Part shown: piece after piece, positions 1 through 6,183 of the stretch
Layout: every line of letters begins with the position of its first letter
Position numbering within the stretch: the stretch's first letter is position 1
Assembly (NCBI GenBank): GCA_026984275.1
Contig: JALSSM010000361.1
Location: 1-8,887 of the forward strand
Length of the DNA stretch: 8,887 nucleotides
Direction of reading: 5' to 3'
Origin: Gammaproteobacteria bacterium
GTDB lineage: Bacteria > Pseudomonadota > Gammaproteobacteria > CAJXQU01
The notes under the pieces: model-generated
The model's database searches: none
Told to the model about the DNA's origin: nothing
Seen by the model: the letters and a program-made list of their open reading frames with translations, nothing else
Program-made: the position numbers and the translations under genes

Positions 1-237
1 CAGTGTCTTCAGTGTTTTGTATTCTTCACCATCTGGCAGGATCACGGTTTCTACTGAAAAGTTTTGCAGGGCCGCTTTGACCGCCTCAAGGTAGAGTGGT
101 GCAACGGTCGTATTGGATACGATCAGGACTTGCTGGCCACGAATATGATCGGAATAAAGCTCAGGGTGGCTGATCAGATCCTGCCCGATATAGATCGGGT
201 AAGAACGATCACCCAGTTCAACCGTTAGAGTTTTCAT
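1..237 (-). CDS. aroB: 3-dehydroquinate synthase AroB, N-terminal part (cut by window edge)
   Basis: AroB converts DAHP to 3-dehydroquinate, the second step of the shikimate pathway, in the cytoplasm, using NAD and a divalent metal. Only the first 79 codons are visible, reading off the left edge in frame; the E. coli enzyme has about 362 residues. The start MKTLTVELGDRSYPIYIG matches the usual AroB N-terminus (E. coli has VTLGERSYPI). Other family marks are the APLYL stretch at residues 46-50 and the NAD-site motif LPDGEEYKTL at residues 67-76. The metal-binding domain lies outside the window. The ATG (complement of 235-237) lies inside the end of aroK, a 20-bp overlap, which implies cotranscription. 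The bases just upstream are A-rich (AATAAAAAAAC) with no clear Shine-Dalgarno, so initiation may depend on translation of aroK. Identity is secure; only completeness is unknown. Confidence 0.95.
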   Translation of the reverse strand, partial: MKTLTVELGDRSYPIYIGQDLISHPELYSDHIRGQQVLIVSNTTVAPLYLEAVKAALQNFSVETVILPDGEEYKTLKTL

Positions 238-751
238 GTTTTTTTATTTGTCGAATTATAAAGCTAACTACCTGGTGTACTGTACGGTTCTCGGTTTCAA
301 CAATCAAATCAGCGGTTTCTCTGTAGAGAGGATCACGCTCTTCAACGATTTGTCGCAATTTTTCCCTGGGGTCATCTGTTTGTAATAAGGGACGGTTTTT
401 ATCGCGACTGGTTCGATAGAAAAGTTTTTTCAGGGGAGCATGGAGATAAATGACGATGCCCCGGTTTTTCAAATGCTGCCGATTTTCTTCTGCCAGAATA
501 ACACCGCCGCCAGTAGAAAGAACGATATTTTTTTGTTGGGTTAATTCATCAATGATGGTTTTTTCGCGTGAGCGAAAACCGGCTTCGCCCTCGATATCAA
601 AGATCAGCGAAATGCTGGCACCGGTATGATCTTCGATTTCATGATCACTGTCGAAAAATGTTTTTTTCAGGCGTCTGGCCAGTTGTCGTCCGATGGTGGT
701 TTTACCCGATCCCATGGGGCCGACCAGAAAGAGATTGGTGTTCTCAGACAT
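218..751 (-). CDS. aroK: Shikimate kinase AroK
   Basis: AroK phosphorylates shikimate to shikimate 3-phosphate with ATP, a cytoplasmic step toward chorismate. At 177 residues it is the normal length (E. coli about 173). Visible motifs are the Walker A loop GPMGSGKT (11-18), the shikimate/Mg site DSD (34-36), the shikimate-contacting Arg60 in GFRSRE, the GGG Walker-B-like turn (81-83), the lid arginine Arg120 in NRPLL, and Arg139 in ERDPLY, which in the family contacts shikimate. The start MSENTNLFLVGPMG aligns with E. coli AroK, so the annotated ATG is likely right, although no good Shine-Dalgarno precedes it. The gene is followed by aroB with a 20-bp overlap and is separated from pilQ upstream by a terminator. 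A candidate extended -10 element 30-40 bp upstream may drive it independently. Near its 3' end is a run of seven A residues (complement of 239-245). Confidence 0.97.
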   Translation of the reverse strand: MSENTNLFLVGPMGSGKTTIGRQLARRLKKTFFDSDHEIEDHTGASISLIFDIEGEAGFRSREKTIIDELTQQKNIVLSTGGGVILAEENRQHLKNRGIVIYLHAPLKKLFYRTSRDKNRPLLQTDDPREKLRQIVEERDPLYRETADLIVETENRTVHQVVSFIIRQIKKHENSNG

Positions 752-781
752 GAAAAGTTAGATATTGGTTAAGATGAAGAC

Positions 782-790
782 ATCATAACA
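782..790 (-). promoter_or_regulatory. Candidate extended -10 promoter of aroKB
   Basis: On the minus strand this reads TGTTATGAT, an extended -10 element (TGn followed by TATGAT, five of six matches to TATAAT). A transcript would start about 24 nt before the aroK ATG. No convincing -35 hexamer sits at the usual distance, which is tolerated by extended -10 promoters. It lies just downstream of the pilQ terminator, where a new promoter for aroKB is expected. This is inferred from motif and position only. Confidence 0.4.
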
Positions 791-811
791 TCTCGCTGAG
801 AAGTTGAGCAT

Positions 812-844
812 AAAAAAAGGGCACAGACCTTGCGGTGTGCGCCC
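812..844 (-). terminator. Rho-independent terminator after pilQ
   Basis: Read on the minus strand, positions 844-819 form a GC-rich hairpin. GGG and CACA on the left arm pair with TGTG and CCC on the right (7 bp, with a 2-nt CG bulge on the left arm). An inner CC/GG pair closes a GCAA loop, a GNRA-type tetraloop. Seven U residues follow directly (complement of 812-818). The hairpin starts 21 nt after the pilQ stop codon, so it should end the pilMNOPQ transcript and reduce read-through into aroK. The plus-strand version also has a hairpin but no T-run after it, so the direction is clear. Confidence 0.88.
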
Positions 845-864
845 TGAATCCTGTTGGAGAGAGA

Positions 865-3093
865 TTAACGTACGGTTAAACTGTCCTTGAGGATTTTAGG
901 TGTGACAAAGATTAGTAACTCCTGTTTAGTATGTTTTTTACTGGTGTTTTGGAACAACTTGCCAAGGTAAGGCAGGTCAGCAAAGAATGGAATTCTTTGT
1001 TCTTTATTGCGCTTCTCTTCAGAGAAGACACCACCAAGAACGACTGTTTCACCATTATCAACCAGCACCTGAGTACGAACATTACGGGTATCGATTGAGG
1101 GTACGCCAGAGTTATTAACTTCTTTTGCACTCACATTATCCTTATGCACTTCGAGATCCATAATGATGCGATCATCCGGTGTAATTTGTGGTGTAACAGA
1201 CAAGCTCAATACGGCCTTTTTGAAGGAAACAGTCGCCGCTCCACTTGAGCTGGCTTCCAGATAAGGAATTTCAGTACCTTCTTCGATCACGGCTTCTCTC
1301 TGATTGGCTGTGATGACACGTGGGGTAGAGACAATCTCACCACGTCCTTCCTGTTGTAGTGCAGAAAGTTCCAGCTGGAGCAAATGGGAACCGACCTTAC
1401 CTAGCGCAAGTCCAATTGAGCCTGCATTTGTCGCTGCAACTGGCAGATTGACGATATAGTGTTCCTTAAGATCCGTGCCATCACCTTCACCAAATGCTGT
1501 ACTCAGGCCAGCAAAATTACCACCCCGACGACCACCAATAGCAGCTCCGATATTATTATCTGGTGATAAAGAGTTGTAACTTAGACCAAACTGTACACCC
1601 AGATCTTTGGCGAAATCTTCATCGGCAACGACAATTCTTGATTCAATCAACACTTGTCGGACAGGAATATCCAGTCGAGTGATGACCTTACGCATTTCCT
1701 CGAGTTTTTGTGCAGTATCCTGTACCAGCAAAGTATTAGTACGTTCATCTAACGTGATATTGCCACGTTCTGACAGCAGGTTGTTTTCTTCAGCTTTCAG
1801 CAGGGCTGCAATATCGCCAGCCTTTGCATAGTTAATTTGCATGAATTCGGTGTGTAGTGGCGCCAGTTCTTCCAGTTGTTGCTGAGCTTCCAGTTCCAGT
1901 TTCTCACGAGCAGCAATTTCTTCTGAAGGCGCGACCATGATGACGTTACCATTTTTACGCATCCCTAGTCCTTTAGATTTCAGGATGATGTCCAGCGCCT
2001 GATCCCATGGGACGTTTTTCAGTCGCAGAGTCACCGTACCCCCCACCGTATCACTGGCAACCATATTCAGACCGGTGAAGTCAGCGATTAACTGCAGCAC
2101 GGCACGTACTTCAATATCCTGGAAATTCAGTGAGAGTTTTTCACCTGTGTAGCCAAATTTTTCTTTCTTCAGCTCTTCTTTCTGACGTTTGCTCAAAGGT
2201 TTGACTTCAATGACCAGTTGTTCGTCAGTCTGATAGGCCAGATGTTCATAATGGCCTGTTGGCGTAATGACCATACGAGCGCCACTGCCATATGAGAAGG
2301 TGTCGATTTCTTTAATCGGTGTGGCAAAATCGAGTACATCCAGTTTTCGATCAAGATTTTGCGGCAGTTTGGCATCTTTGAAATCGACTTTGATCTTGCC
2401 ACCTTCTTCCCGAATATCAGGGTTTATCGAAGGATCAGACAGAGAGATAATGACGCGGCCTTCACCTTTGCTGCCCCGACGAAAATCAATGTTGCTGATC
2501 TGTGGATCCCGCACAGCGACCGGTTTGATTGTTGTCTGAGTGGTCGTCGTTGCCGTTTTACCCACAGCTGCTACTGGTGCAGCAGAGGTTTTCGAATTGG
2601 CACTATCCAGCGTTAATATAACGGTATTACCGTTTACTTTAAGTTCGTATGGCACCATTTGTGTCAGGTTTAATACCACACGCGTGCGACCGTTGGCTTC
2701 AACAGCAGTGATACTTCGAGCAGAGCCAATGCCAATGGATTGGCTCTTGTCTTTTAATGCTAGTGAAGTACCCGGGAAGTCCAGAGCTATCCTCGAAGGA
2801 TTATCGATTGTAAAACTGAGAGGGTCTTTCTTTAAGGCCTCTGAAAAATCCATTCGGACTTGCACGCGCTCACTTGGCAGAGATACGAATCCCAGATTAT
2901 TTAGTGTTGGCGCTGCAGAGACGGCCTGCATGACCAGCAACTGCAATAAAATAAAAAGACCTGCGATCAACCCTGTTCTCAAACCCGTCATCGCACTGGG
3001 TGCGGACAATGTCTGATGAGCAGGTTTCTGCTGATTGATGGAAGTTTTAAATTTACTCATTTTCATTTTTTTAGCCTCTAGACTTTCTGTCAT
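865..3093 (-). CDS. pilQ: Type IV pilus secretin PilQ
   Basis: PilQ is the outer-membrane ring through which the type IV pilus leaves the cell; it docks on PilP in the periplasm. The 742-residue product has a hydrophobic signal segment (about 41-57) with a likely cleavage after AVSA (60). Two AMIN domains follow (about 63-163 and 197-298), which in this family bind peptidoglycan, separated by a Thr/Ala-rich linker (about 169-190). Then come the secretin N0/STN domain (about 318-390, SLNFQDIEVRAVLQLIADFTG), the N1 domain (about 415-478) and the C-terminal secretin pore domain (about 478-737). The pore domain contains GEIVSTPRVITANQ, VLVDNGETVVLGGVF, IPFFADLPYLGKLF and ELLIFVTPKIL. Length is close to Pseudomonas PilQ. 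The first ATG overlaps the pilP stop as ATGA, supporting coupled translation. Met10 (3066) has a better Shine-Dalgarno, and Met35 would give a conventional 26-residue signal peptide, so the exact start is uncertain. It is the last gene of the operon, followed by a terminator. Confidence 0.96.
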   Translation of the reverse strand: MTESLEAKKMKMSKFKTSINQQKPAHQTLSAPSAMTGLRTGLIAGLFILLQLLVMQAVSAAPTLNNLGFVSLPSERVQVRMDFSEALKKDPLSFTIDNPSRIALDFPGTSLALKDKSQSIGIGSARSITAVEANGRTRVVLNLTQMVPYELKVNGNTVILTLDSANSKTSAAPVAAVGKTATTTTQTTIKPVAVRDPQISNIDFRRGSKGEGRVIISLSDPSINPDIREEGGKIKVDFKDAKLPQNLDRKLDVLDFATPIKEIDTFSYGSGARMVITPTGHYEHLAYQTDEQLVIEVKPLSKRQKEELKKEKFGYTGEKLSLNFQDIEVRAVLQLIADFTGLNMVASDTVGGTVTLRLKNVPWDQALDIILKSKGLGMRKNGNVIMVAPSEEIAAREKLELEAQQQLEELAPLHTEFMQINYAKAGDIAALLKAEENNLLSERGNITLDERTNTLLVQDTAQKLEEMRKVITRLDIPVRQVLIESRIVVADEDFAKDLGVQFGLSYNSLSPDNNIGAAIGGRRGGNFAGLSTAFGEGDGTDLKEHYIVNLPVAATNAGSIGLALGKVGSHLLQLELSALQQEGRGEIVSTPRVITANQREAVIEEGTEIPYLEASSSGAATVSFKKAVLSLSVTPQITPDDRIIMDLEVHKDNVSAKEVNNSGVPSIDTRNVRTQVLVDNGETVVLGGVFSEEKRNKEQRIPFFADLPYLGKLFQNTSKKHTKQELLIFVTPKILKDSLTVR
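3075..3079 (-). promoter_or_regulatory. Shine-Dalgarno AGAGG inside the annotated pilQ 5' end
   Basis: On the minus strand AGAGG lies 8 nt before the ATG at 3066 (Met10 of the longest reading frame), an ideal distance. The first ATG (3093) is preceded only by GATGATGAAGC, a weak site that could still work by reinitiation from pilP. The site therefore argues that at least part of PilQ starts at Met10 (MKMSKFKTS). Confidence 0.45.
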
Positions 3094-3635
3094 GCTTCAT
3101 CATCTGATAATGCGATAGATGCCTGTCTTTCTTCCCAGGCTCCCTGCAAATCCTTGACGATTTCTCTTAATTCAATTTTTTCTTCTGAAATAGACAGAAT
3201 TTTTCCGTAATTCCTGCCCATGTAGTTACCTTCTTTGACCCGATAAATAGTGCCATCTGGATCCTGAATAATTCCCCACAGGGCATTCGACAGTTCCAGC
3301 GTGCCTACCATTCGCAGGCCATCCAGCTCAAAGTGCTCCAGTTCTTCCTTGTTCCGCTCTCTGACTTCACGCTGTAAAGCACGCTGTTGTTCAGAATCTA
3401 TAACGACTGAAGAAGGTTGATCGTCATCTCTGAAGTTTGAGGAAAAGGGATCGCGTCTGTTCGCAGACTGGTAGAGATATCGTTCTACCGGTTTTATCTC
3501 TGGCAATGGTTCGATGTACCCACCCTTGCGTGCTTTTACTTCATCGGCATAGCTACGCAAGCTGGCCATGTCATCAGACAGGCAGCCGCTTAACATCAAG
3601 CTCGATCCAAGAATAAAGATAAATTTTGTTTTCAT
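3090..3635 (-). CDS. pilP: Type IV pilus assembly lipoprotein PilP
   Basis: PilP is a lipoprotein that links the inner-membrane PilN/PilO pair to the PilQ secretin across the periplasm. The 181-residue product begins with a short lipoprotein signal peptide ending in the lipobox LSGC, so Cys18 should be the lipidated first residue. An extended, probably flexible region follows (about 20-95), carrying the family motif RRDPF (60-64). A compact beta domain comes next (about 97-165), with LRMVGTL (108-114) and VKEGNYMGRNYGKI (133-146), the part that contacts PilQ in characterised systems. The tail is acidic (SDDEA). The start overlaps the pilO stop by 4 bp (ATGA) and is preceded by GGAGG 10 nt upstream. 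The stop overlaps pilQ in the same way. Length and layout are normal. Confidence 0.95.
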   Translation of the reverse strand: MKTKFIFILGSSLMLSGCLSDDMASLRSYADEVKARKGGYIEPLPEIKPVERYLYQSANRRDPFSSNFRDDDQPSSVVIDSEQQRALQREVRERNKEELEHFELDGLRMVGTLELSNALWGIIQDPDGTIYRVKEGNYMGRNYGKILSISEEKIELREIVKDLQGAWEERQASIALSDDEA

Positions 3636-4264
3636 TGCACTGCGACCTCCTCAACTTCCCCTTCTGAATCATCCATATAGCGATAAGTTTTCGCGATACT
3701 TTCCATGATCAGCTTAGGTTCGCCAGATTTACCTTTGCTGTTAGTACGGTCTTTGTAGATTTTTACGTTATGCTGGGTCACAATTCGTGGCAGATCAGCA
3801 ACGCCGCTGACAAACTGACCAAATGAGTGATAGTCACCGGTGACACGAATTTCAATGGGCAATTCAACATAGAATTCTGATTGCGTTTCTTTTCCGGGTT
3901 TGAATAACTCAAACTCCAGACCAGAGCCCAGCCCCTGTTGTGATATATCGACCAATAGTCCCGCAACCTCTGTTTTATCAGGTAGTCGTTTCAACAGATC
4001 GCCAAAGGATTGTTTAATGTCTTCCAGTTGTGCCTGCAGGGCTTCGAGGTTTGCGGCTTTTTTCTGTTTGAATTCAAAAGAGGTTCTTAATTCCTGTTCT
4101 TTCGCCTGAAGCATTTCCAGTTGTTCCTGCTGACCTTTGTGATGAAACCACCAGCCAGCAGCGACGATCAGAATAAACAGTAATATGCCTGAAATAATTT
4201 TGATCGGTGTTGGCCAGCTACCGACATCTTCAAAATCAAGATTATTGATTGCATCCATATTCAT
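3632..4264 (-). CDS. pilO: Type IV pilus inner-membrane alignment protein PilO
   Basis: PilO is a bitopic inner-membrane protein that pairs with PilN and binds PilP, aligning the pilus motor with the secretin. The 210-residue product has a short cytoplasmic N-terminus and one membrane segment (about 21-40, IKIISGILLFILIVAAGWWF). A periplasmic coiled coil rich in Gln, Glu and Lys follows (about 43-90), then the conserved PilO core with RLPDKTEVAGLLVDISQQG (93-111) and LEFELFKPG (116-124), which forms the ferredoxin-like periplasmic domain. The chosen ATG overlaps the pilN stop as ATGA and has GGGAG 7 nt upstream; Met3 is a possible second start. The C-terminal tail is acidic (DDSEGEVEEVAVQ). 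No anomalies seen. Confidence 0.95.
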   Translation of the reverse strand: MNMDAINNLDFEDVGSWPTPIKIISGILLFILIVAAGWWFHHKGQQEQLEMLQAKEQELRTSFEFKQKKAANLEALQAQLEDIKQSFGDLLKRLPDKTEVAGLLVDISQQGLGSGLEFELFKPGKETQSEFYVELPIEIRVTGDYHSFGQFVSGVADLPRIVTQHNVKIYKDRTNSKGKSGEPKLIMESIAKTYRYMDDSEGEVEEVAVQ

Positions 4265-4848
4265 GATTCAGCTCCCACACTATTTTCTTCATCCTGATCT
4301 TCCAGATGGACAGGAATTTGACTAATTCGTAAAGTGAACTGATTCATGCGATCTTTCTTTTTATCTTTGGTTTCGATAATTTCGAGCGTTGCACCGGTCA
4401 GCCACTTAGATGCCTCAAGATTACGCATAAAATTAGAAACTCGAGAGTTAGATTGGGCAGATCCAGAGATAGTGATCACTTCGTCTTTTTGTTCTACTTC
4501 ATTAAGGTAGATACCGTCTGGCATACTGGTGACCAGTTCATCAAACAGATGTACAACCAGAGGTCGACTTGTCTGGAGTGTCTCAATCGCATGCATTCTT
4601 GCGATCAGACTGCTTTTTTCTTTTTCAAGTTCTTTGATCTGTGCAATCTTTGTGTCTAATGCTTTAATTTCTTGTTCCAGAAATGCATTGCGATTGTTCT
4701 GATTTGTGATCAGCTTTTCGAAATATAGATGCCCCAGCCCGACTGAACCAACAGCAAGTATGGCAGTTAACCCCAATGCAGAAAGAAATTGTTTTTTCCT
4801 TGCTGCCCGGCGTTCTTCCCGCCAGGGTAATAGATTGATTGTAGACAT
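4261..4848 (-). CDS. pilN: Type IV pilus inner-membrane alignment protein PilN
   Basis: PilN anchors the alignment subcomplex: its cytoplasmic N-terminal peptide binds PilM and its periplasmic domain pairs with PilO. The 195-residue product shows the diagnostic PilM-binding motif INLLPWRE at residues 4-11. A basic stretch (RRAARKK, 13-19) and one membrane segment (about 21-42) follow. Next come a periplasmic coiled coil (about 43-90) and the fimbrial-assembly PilN domain (about 95-178), containing LFDELVTSMPDGIYLNEVEQ. The tail is acidic. The ATG shares one base with the pilM stop (TAATG) and is preceded by a strong AAGGAG 9 nt upstream. All family features are present at normal length. Confidence 0.96.
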   Translation of the reverse strand: MSTINLLPWREERRAARKKQFLSALGLTAILAVGSVGLGHLYFEKLITNQNNRNAFLEQEIKALDTKIAQIKELEKEKSSLIARMHAIETLQTSRPLVVHLFDELVTSMPDGIYLNEVEQKDEVITISGSAQSNSRVSNFMRNLEASKWLTGATLEIIETKDKKKDRMNQFTLRISQIPVHLEDQDEENSVGAES

Positions 4849-5912
4849 TAGTTGAAACTCCTTAACGCCAATCCGCAGGCGATCATCATCGCTGGTGCGT
4901 CATTATTGAGCGCCTCTGATCGAACTCTTGACGCCAGTGGCATATCGGTAAAGGGATTGGCGACACTGACGGTGGCACCCGTTTTAGCCTCAATCAGCTC
5001 TGAGATGCCGGTTGTCGAAGCACATCCACCAGCCAGAACGATGTGATCGACAGCATCGATATTGTTACTTGAGGCATAAAAAAACTGTAAAGCTCTATTG
5101 ATCTGTTGTGACATAGACTCCCTGAATGGATCCAGAACATCGTCTTCATAATTGTCTGGCAGACCACCCTGCCGTTTGGCAAGCCCGGCTTCTTCATAAG
5201 AAAGTCCGAAACGTTTCTGGATTTCTTCTGTCAATTGGCGTCCACCAAAAACCTGTTCACGGGTATAGATAATATTGAGATTATCGAGCACGCTTAATGT
5301 TGTCATCGTGGCACCCACATCAATGACGGCTATGGTCTTATCCATGTCAGCCATATTTGTTTCCTGCATCAGGAGTCGAACAGAGTTCTCAAGCGCAAAC
5401 GCTTCGACATCAACCACTTCTGCTTTCAGTCCGGCCAGCTCCATGGCAGCGACACGGACGTCAACATTATCACTACGGGAAGCCGCAAGCAGGACATCAA
5501 CCTGGCCGGGCTCAGTTGCCGAAGGATGCAGAATTTCAAAATCCAGCCTGACTTCTTCTAATGGGTAAGGAATATATTGATCAGCTTCGACCTGAATCTG
5601 ACTTTCCATCTCGTCTTCGGTCAGATCTTCGGACATGCTGATTATCTTGGTAATCACGGCTGATCCAGCGACGGCACAGGCTGCAGATTTTGCTTTTGAG
5701 CCAGATTTCTTAACCGCTCTTGAAATGGCCTCGCCGACAAGTTCTACATCAGTGATATTCTTTTCAACAACAGAGTTGGGTGGTAGAGGCTCAACCGCAT
5801 AGCTCTCAACACGATAGCCTTTTCCGGAATGTGACAATTCCAGAAGCTTGATAGACGTTGAGCTGATGTCAATGCCAATTAACGAATTTGATTTACTTCT
5901 AAAGAAAGACAT
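4848..5912 (-). CDS. pilM: Type IV pilus actin-like ATPase PilM
   Basis: PilM is a cytoplasmic actin/FtsA-like protein that binds the PilN N-terminus and connects the alignment complex to the pilus motor. The 354-residue product is the usual length. Actin-fold nucleotide motifs are visible: phosphate 1 at 12-22 (IGIDISSTSIK), phosphate 2 at 197-206 (IDVGATMTTL) and the adenosine motif at 291-303 (IVLAGGCASTTGI). DQYIPYPLEEVRLDFEIL (111-128) is also typical of PilM. The ATG is preceded by AAAGGG at a suitable distance. It is the first gene of a tight pilMNOPQ operon transcribed away from mrcA, so the operon promoter should lie in the 271-bp gap upstream. No truncation or unusual composition was seen. 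Confidence 0.97.
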   Translation of the reverse strand: MSFFRSKSNSLIGIDISSTSIKLLELSHSGKGYRVESYAVEPLPPNSVVEKNITDVELVGEAISRAVKKSGSKAKSAACAVAGSAVITKIISMSEDLTEDEMESQIQVEADQYIPYPLEEVRLDFEILHPSATEPGQVDVLLAASRSDNVDVRVAAMELAGLKAEVVDVEAFALENSVRLLMQETNMADMDKTIAVIDVGATMTTLSVLDNLNIIYTREQVFGGRQLTEEIQKRFGLSYEEAGLAKRQGGLPDNYEDDVLDPFRESMSQQINRALQFFYASSNNIDAVDHIVLAGGCASTTGISELIEAKTGATVSVANPFTDMPLASRVRSEALNNDAPAMMIACGLALRSFN

Positions 5913-5978
5913 TATTTTTTCCCTTTCTATACACTAAGTTGCGAAATCAGATGATCAAAAAGCAAACTTAAAGTTAAT

Positions 5979-6053
5979 AATTTCTGAAACATATAATTCA
6001 AAAATATGAGATTATTAGTCAGTGCGTTTACAGGTTATCGGTCAATTTCTGAA
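5979..6053 (+). repeat. Pair of 10-bp direct repeats (AATTTCTGAA)
   Basis: AATTTCTGAA occurs exactly at 5979-5988 and again at 6044-6053, start points 65 bp apart, both between pilM and mrcA. It could be a repeated regulator site, but in AT-rich DNA a 10-bp match may be chance. No known regulator motif is recognised. Confidence 0.35.
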
Positions 6054-6070
6054 TTCCTGTAGTATTCGCT

Positions 6071-6089
6071 AACATTTTTTTTAAATGTT
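6071..6089. repeat. Perfect inverted repeat AACATTT-5-AAATGTT
   Basis: The 7-bp arms 6071-6077 and 6083-6089 are exact reverse complements, separated by five T residues. The element sits near the middle of the divergent gap, about 95 bp before mrcA. It could be an operator for a dimeric regulator. It is too poor in GC to be a convincing terminator. Function is inferred from symmetry and position only. Confidence 0.5.
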
Positions 6090-6183
6090 GTATCTGGTTG
6101 ATCTCAACTTTCGTTTTCCACAAAATGTAAGGCAACATCCAGGCCAACTTTAGAAAGCTATTGATCTTTACTATGGAACAAGC

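Larger units (their letters stand above)
5913..6183. promoter_or_regulatory. Divergent pilM / mrcA control region
   Basis: This AT-rich stretch has no credible gene and must carry the promoters for pilMNOPQ (minus strand) and mrcA (plus strand). No strong sigma70 promoter stands out. The best minus-strand candidate is TTGAAT (complement of 5996-6001) with TATTAA (complement of 5974-5979), spaced 16 bp, giving a leader of roughly 55 nt. The best plus-strand candidate is TTGATC (6098-6103) with CAAAAT (6121-6126), spaced 17 bp. Each hexamer matches consensus at only four of six positions, so the exact promoters are guesses. The region also holds a 7-bp inverted repeat, a 10-bp direct repeat and a short palindrome, AACTT-A-AAGTT (5965-5975). 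Confidence 0.6.

Noticed and set aside
2540..3016. 158-codon plus-strand open frame opposite the pilQ 5' half
   Set aside because: It lies wholly antisense to a well-supported pilQ, its product matches no family I recognise and is typical of the reverse complement of a coding gene. No separate SD or promoter supports it.
5275..5568. 97-codon plus-strand open frame antisense to pilM
   Set aside because: The Ser/Thr/Ala-rich product is the usual shadow of a real gene in another frame; pilM motifs occupy this region on the other strand.
6040..6045. TTGACC on the minus strand considered as the pilM -35 box
   Set aside because: The only good -10-like sequence (TAATAA) is about 22 bp away, too far for normal sigma70 spacing; at 17 bp the hexamer is CTGACT, a poor match.
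6071..6089. Inverted repeat considered as a terminator
   Set aside because: The arms are almost entirely A/T, the T-run is in the loop rather than after the stem, and no gene ends nearby in either direction.
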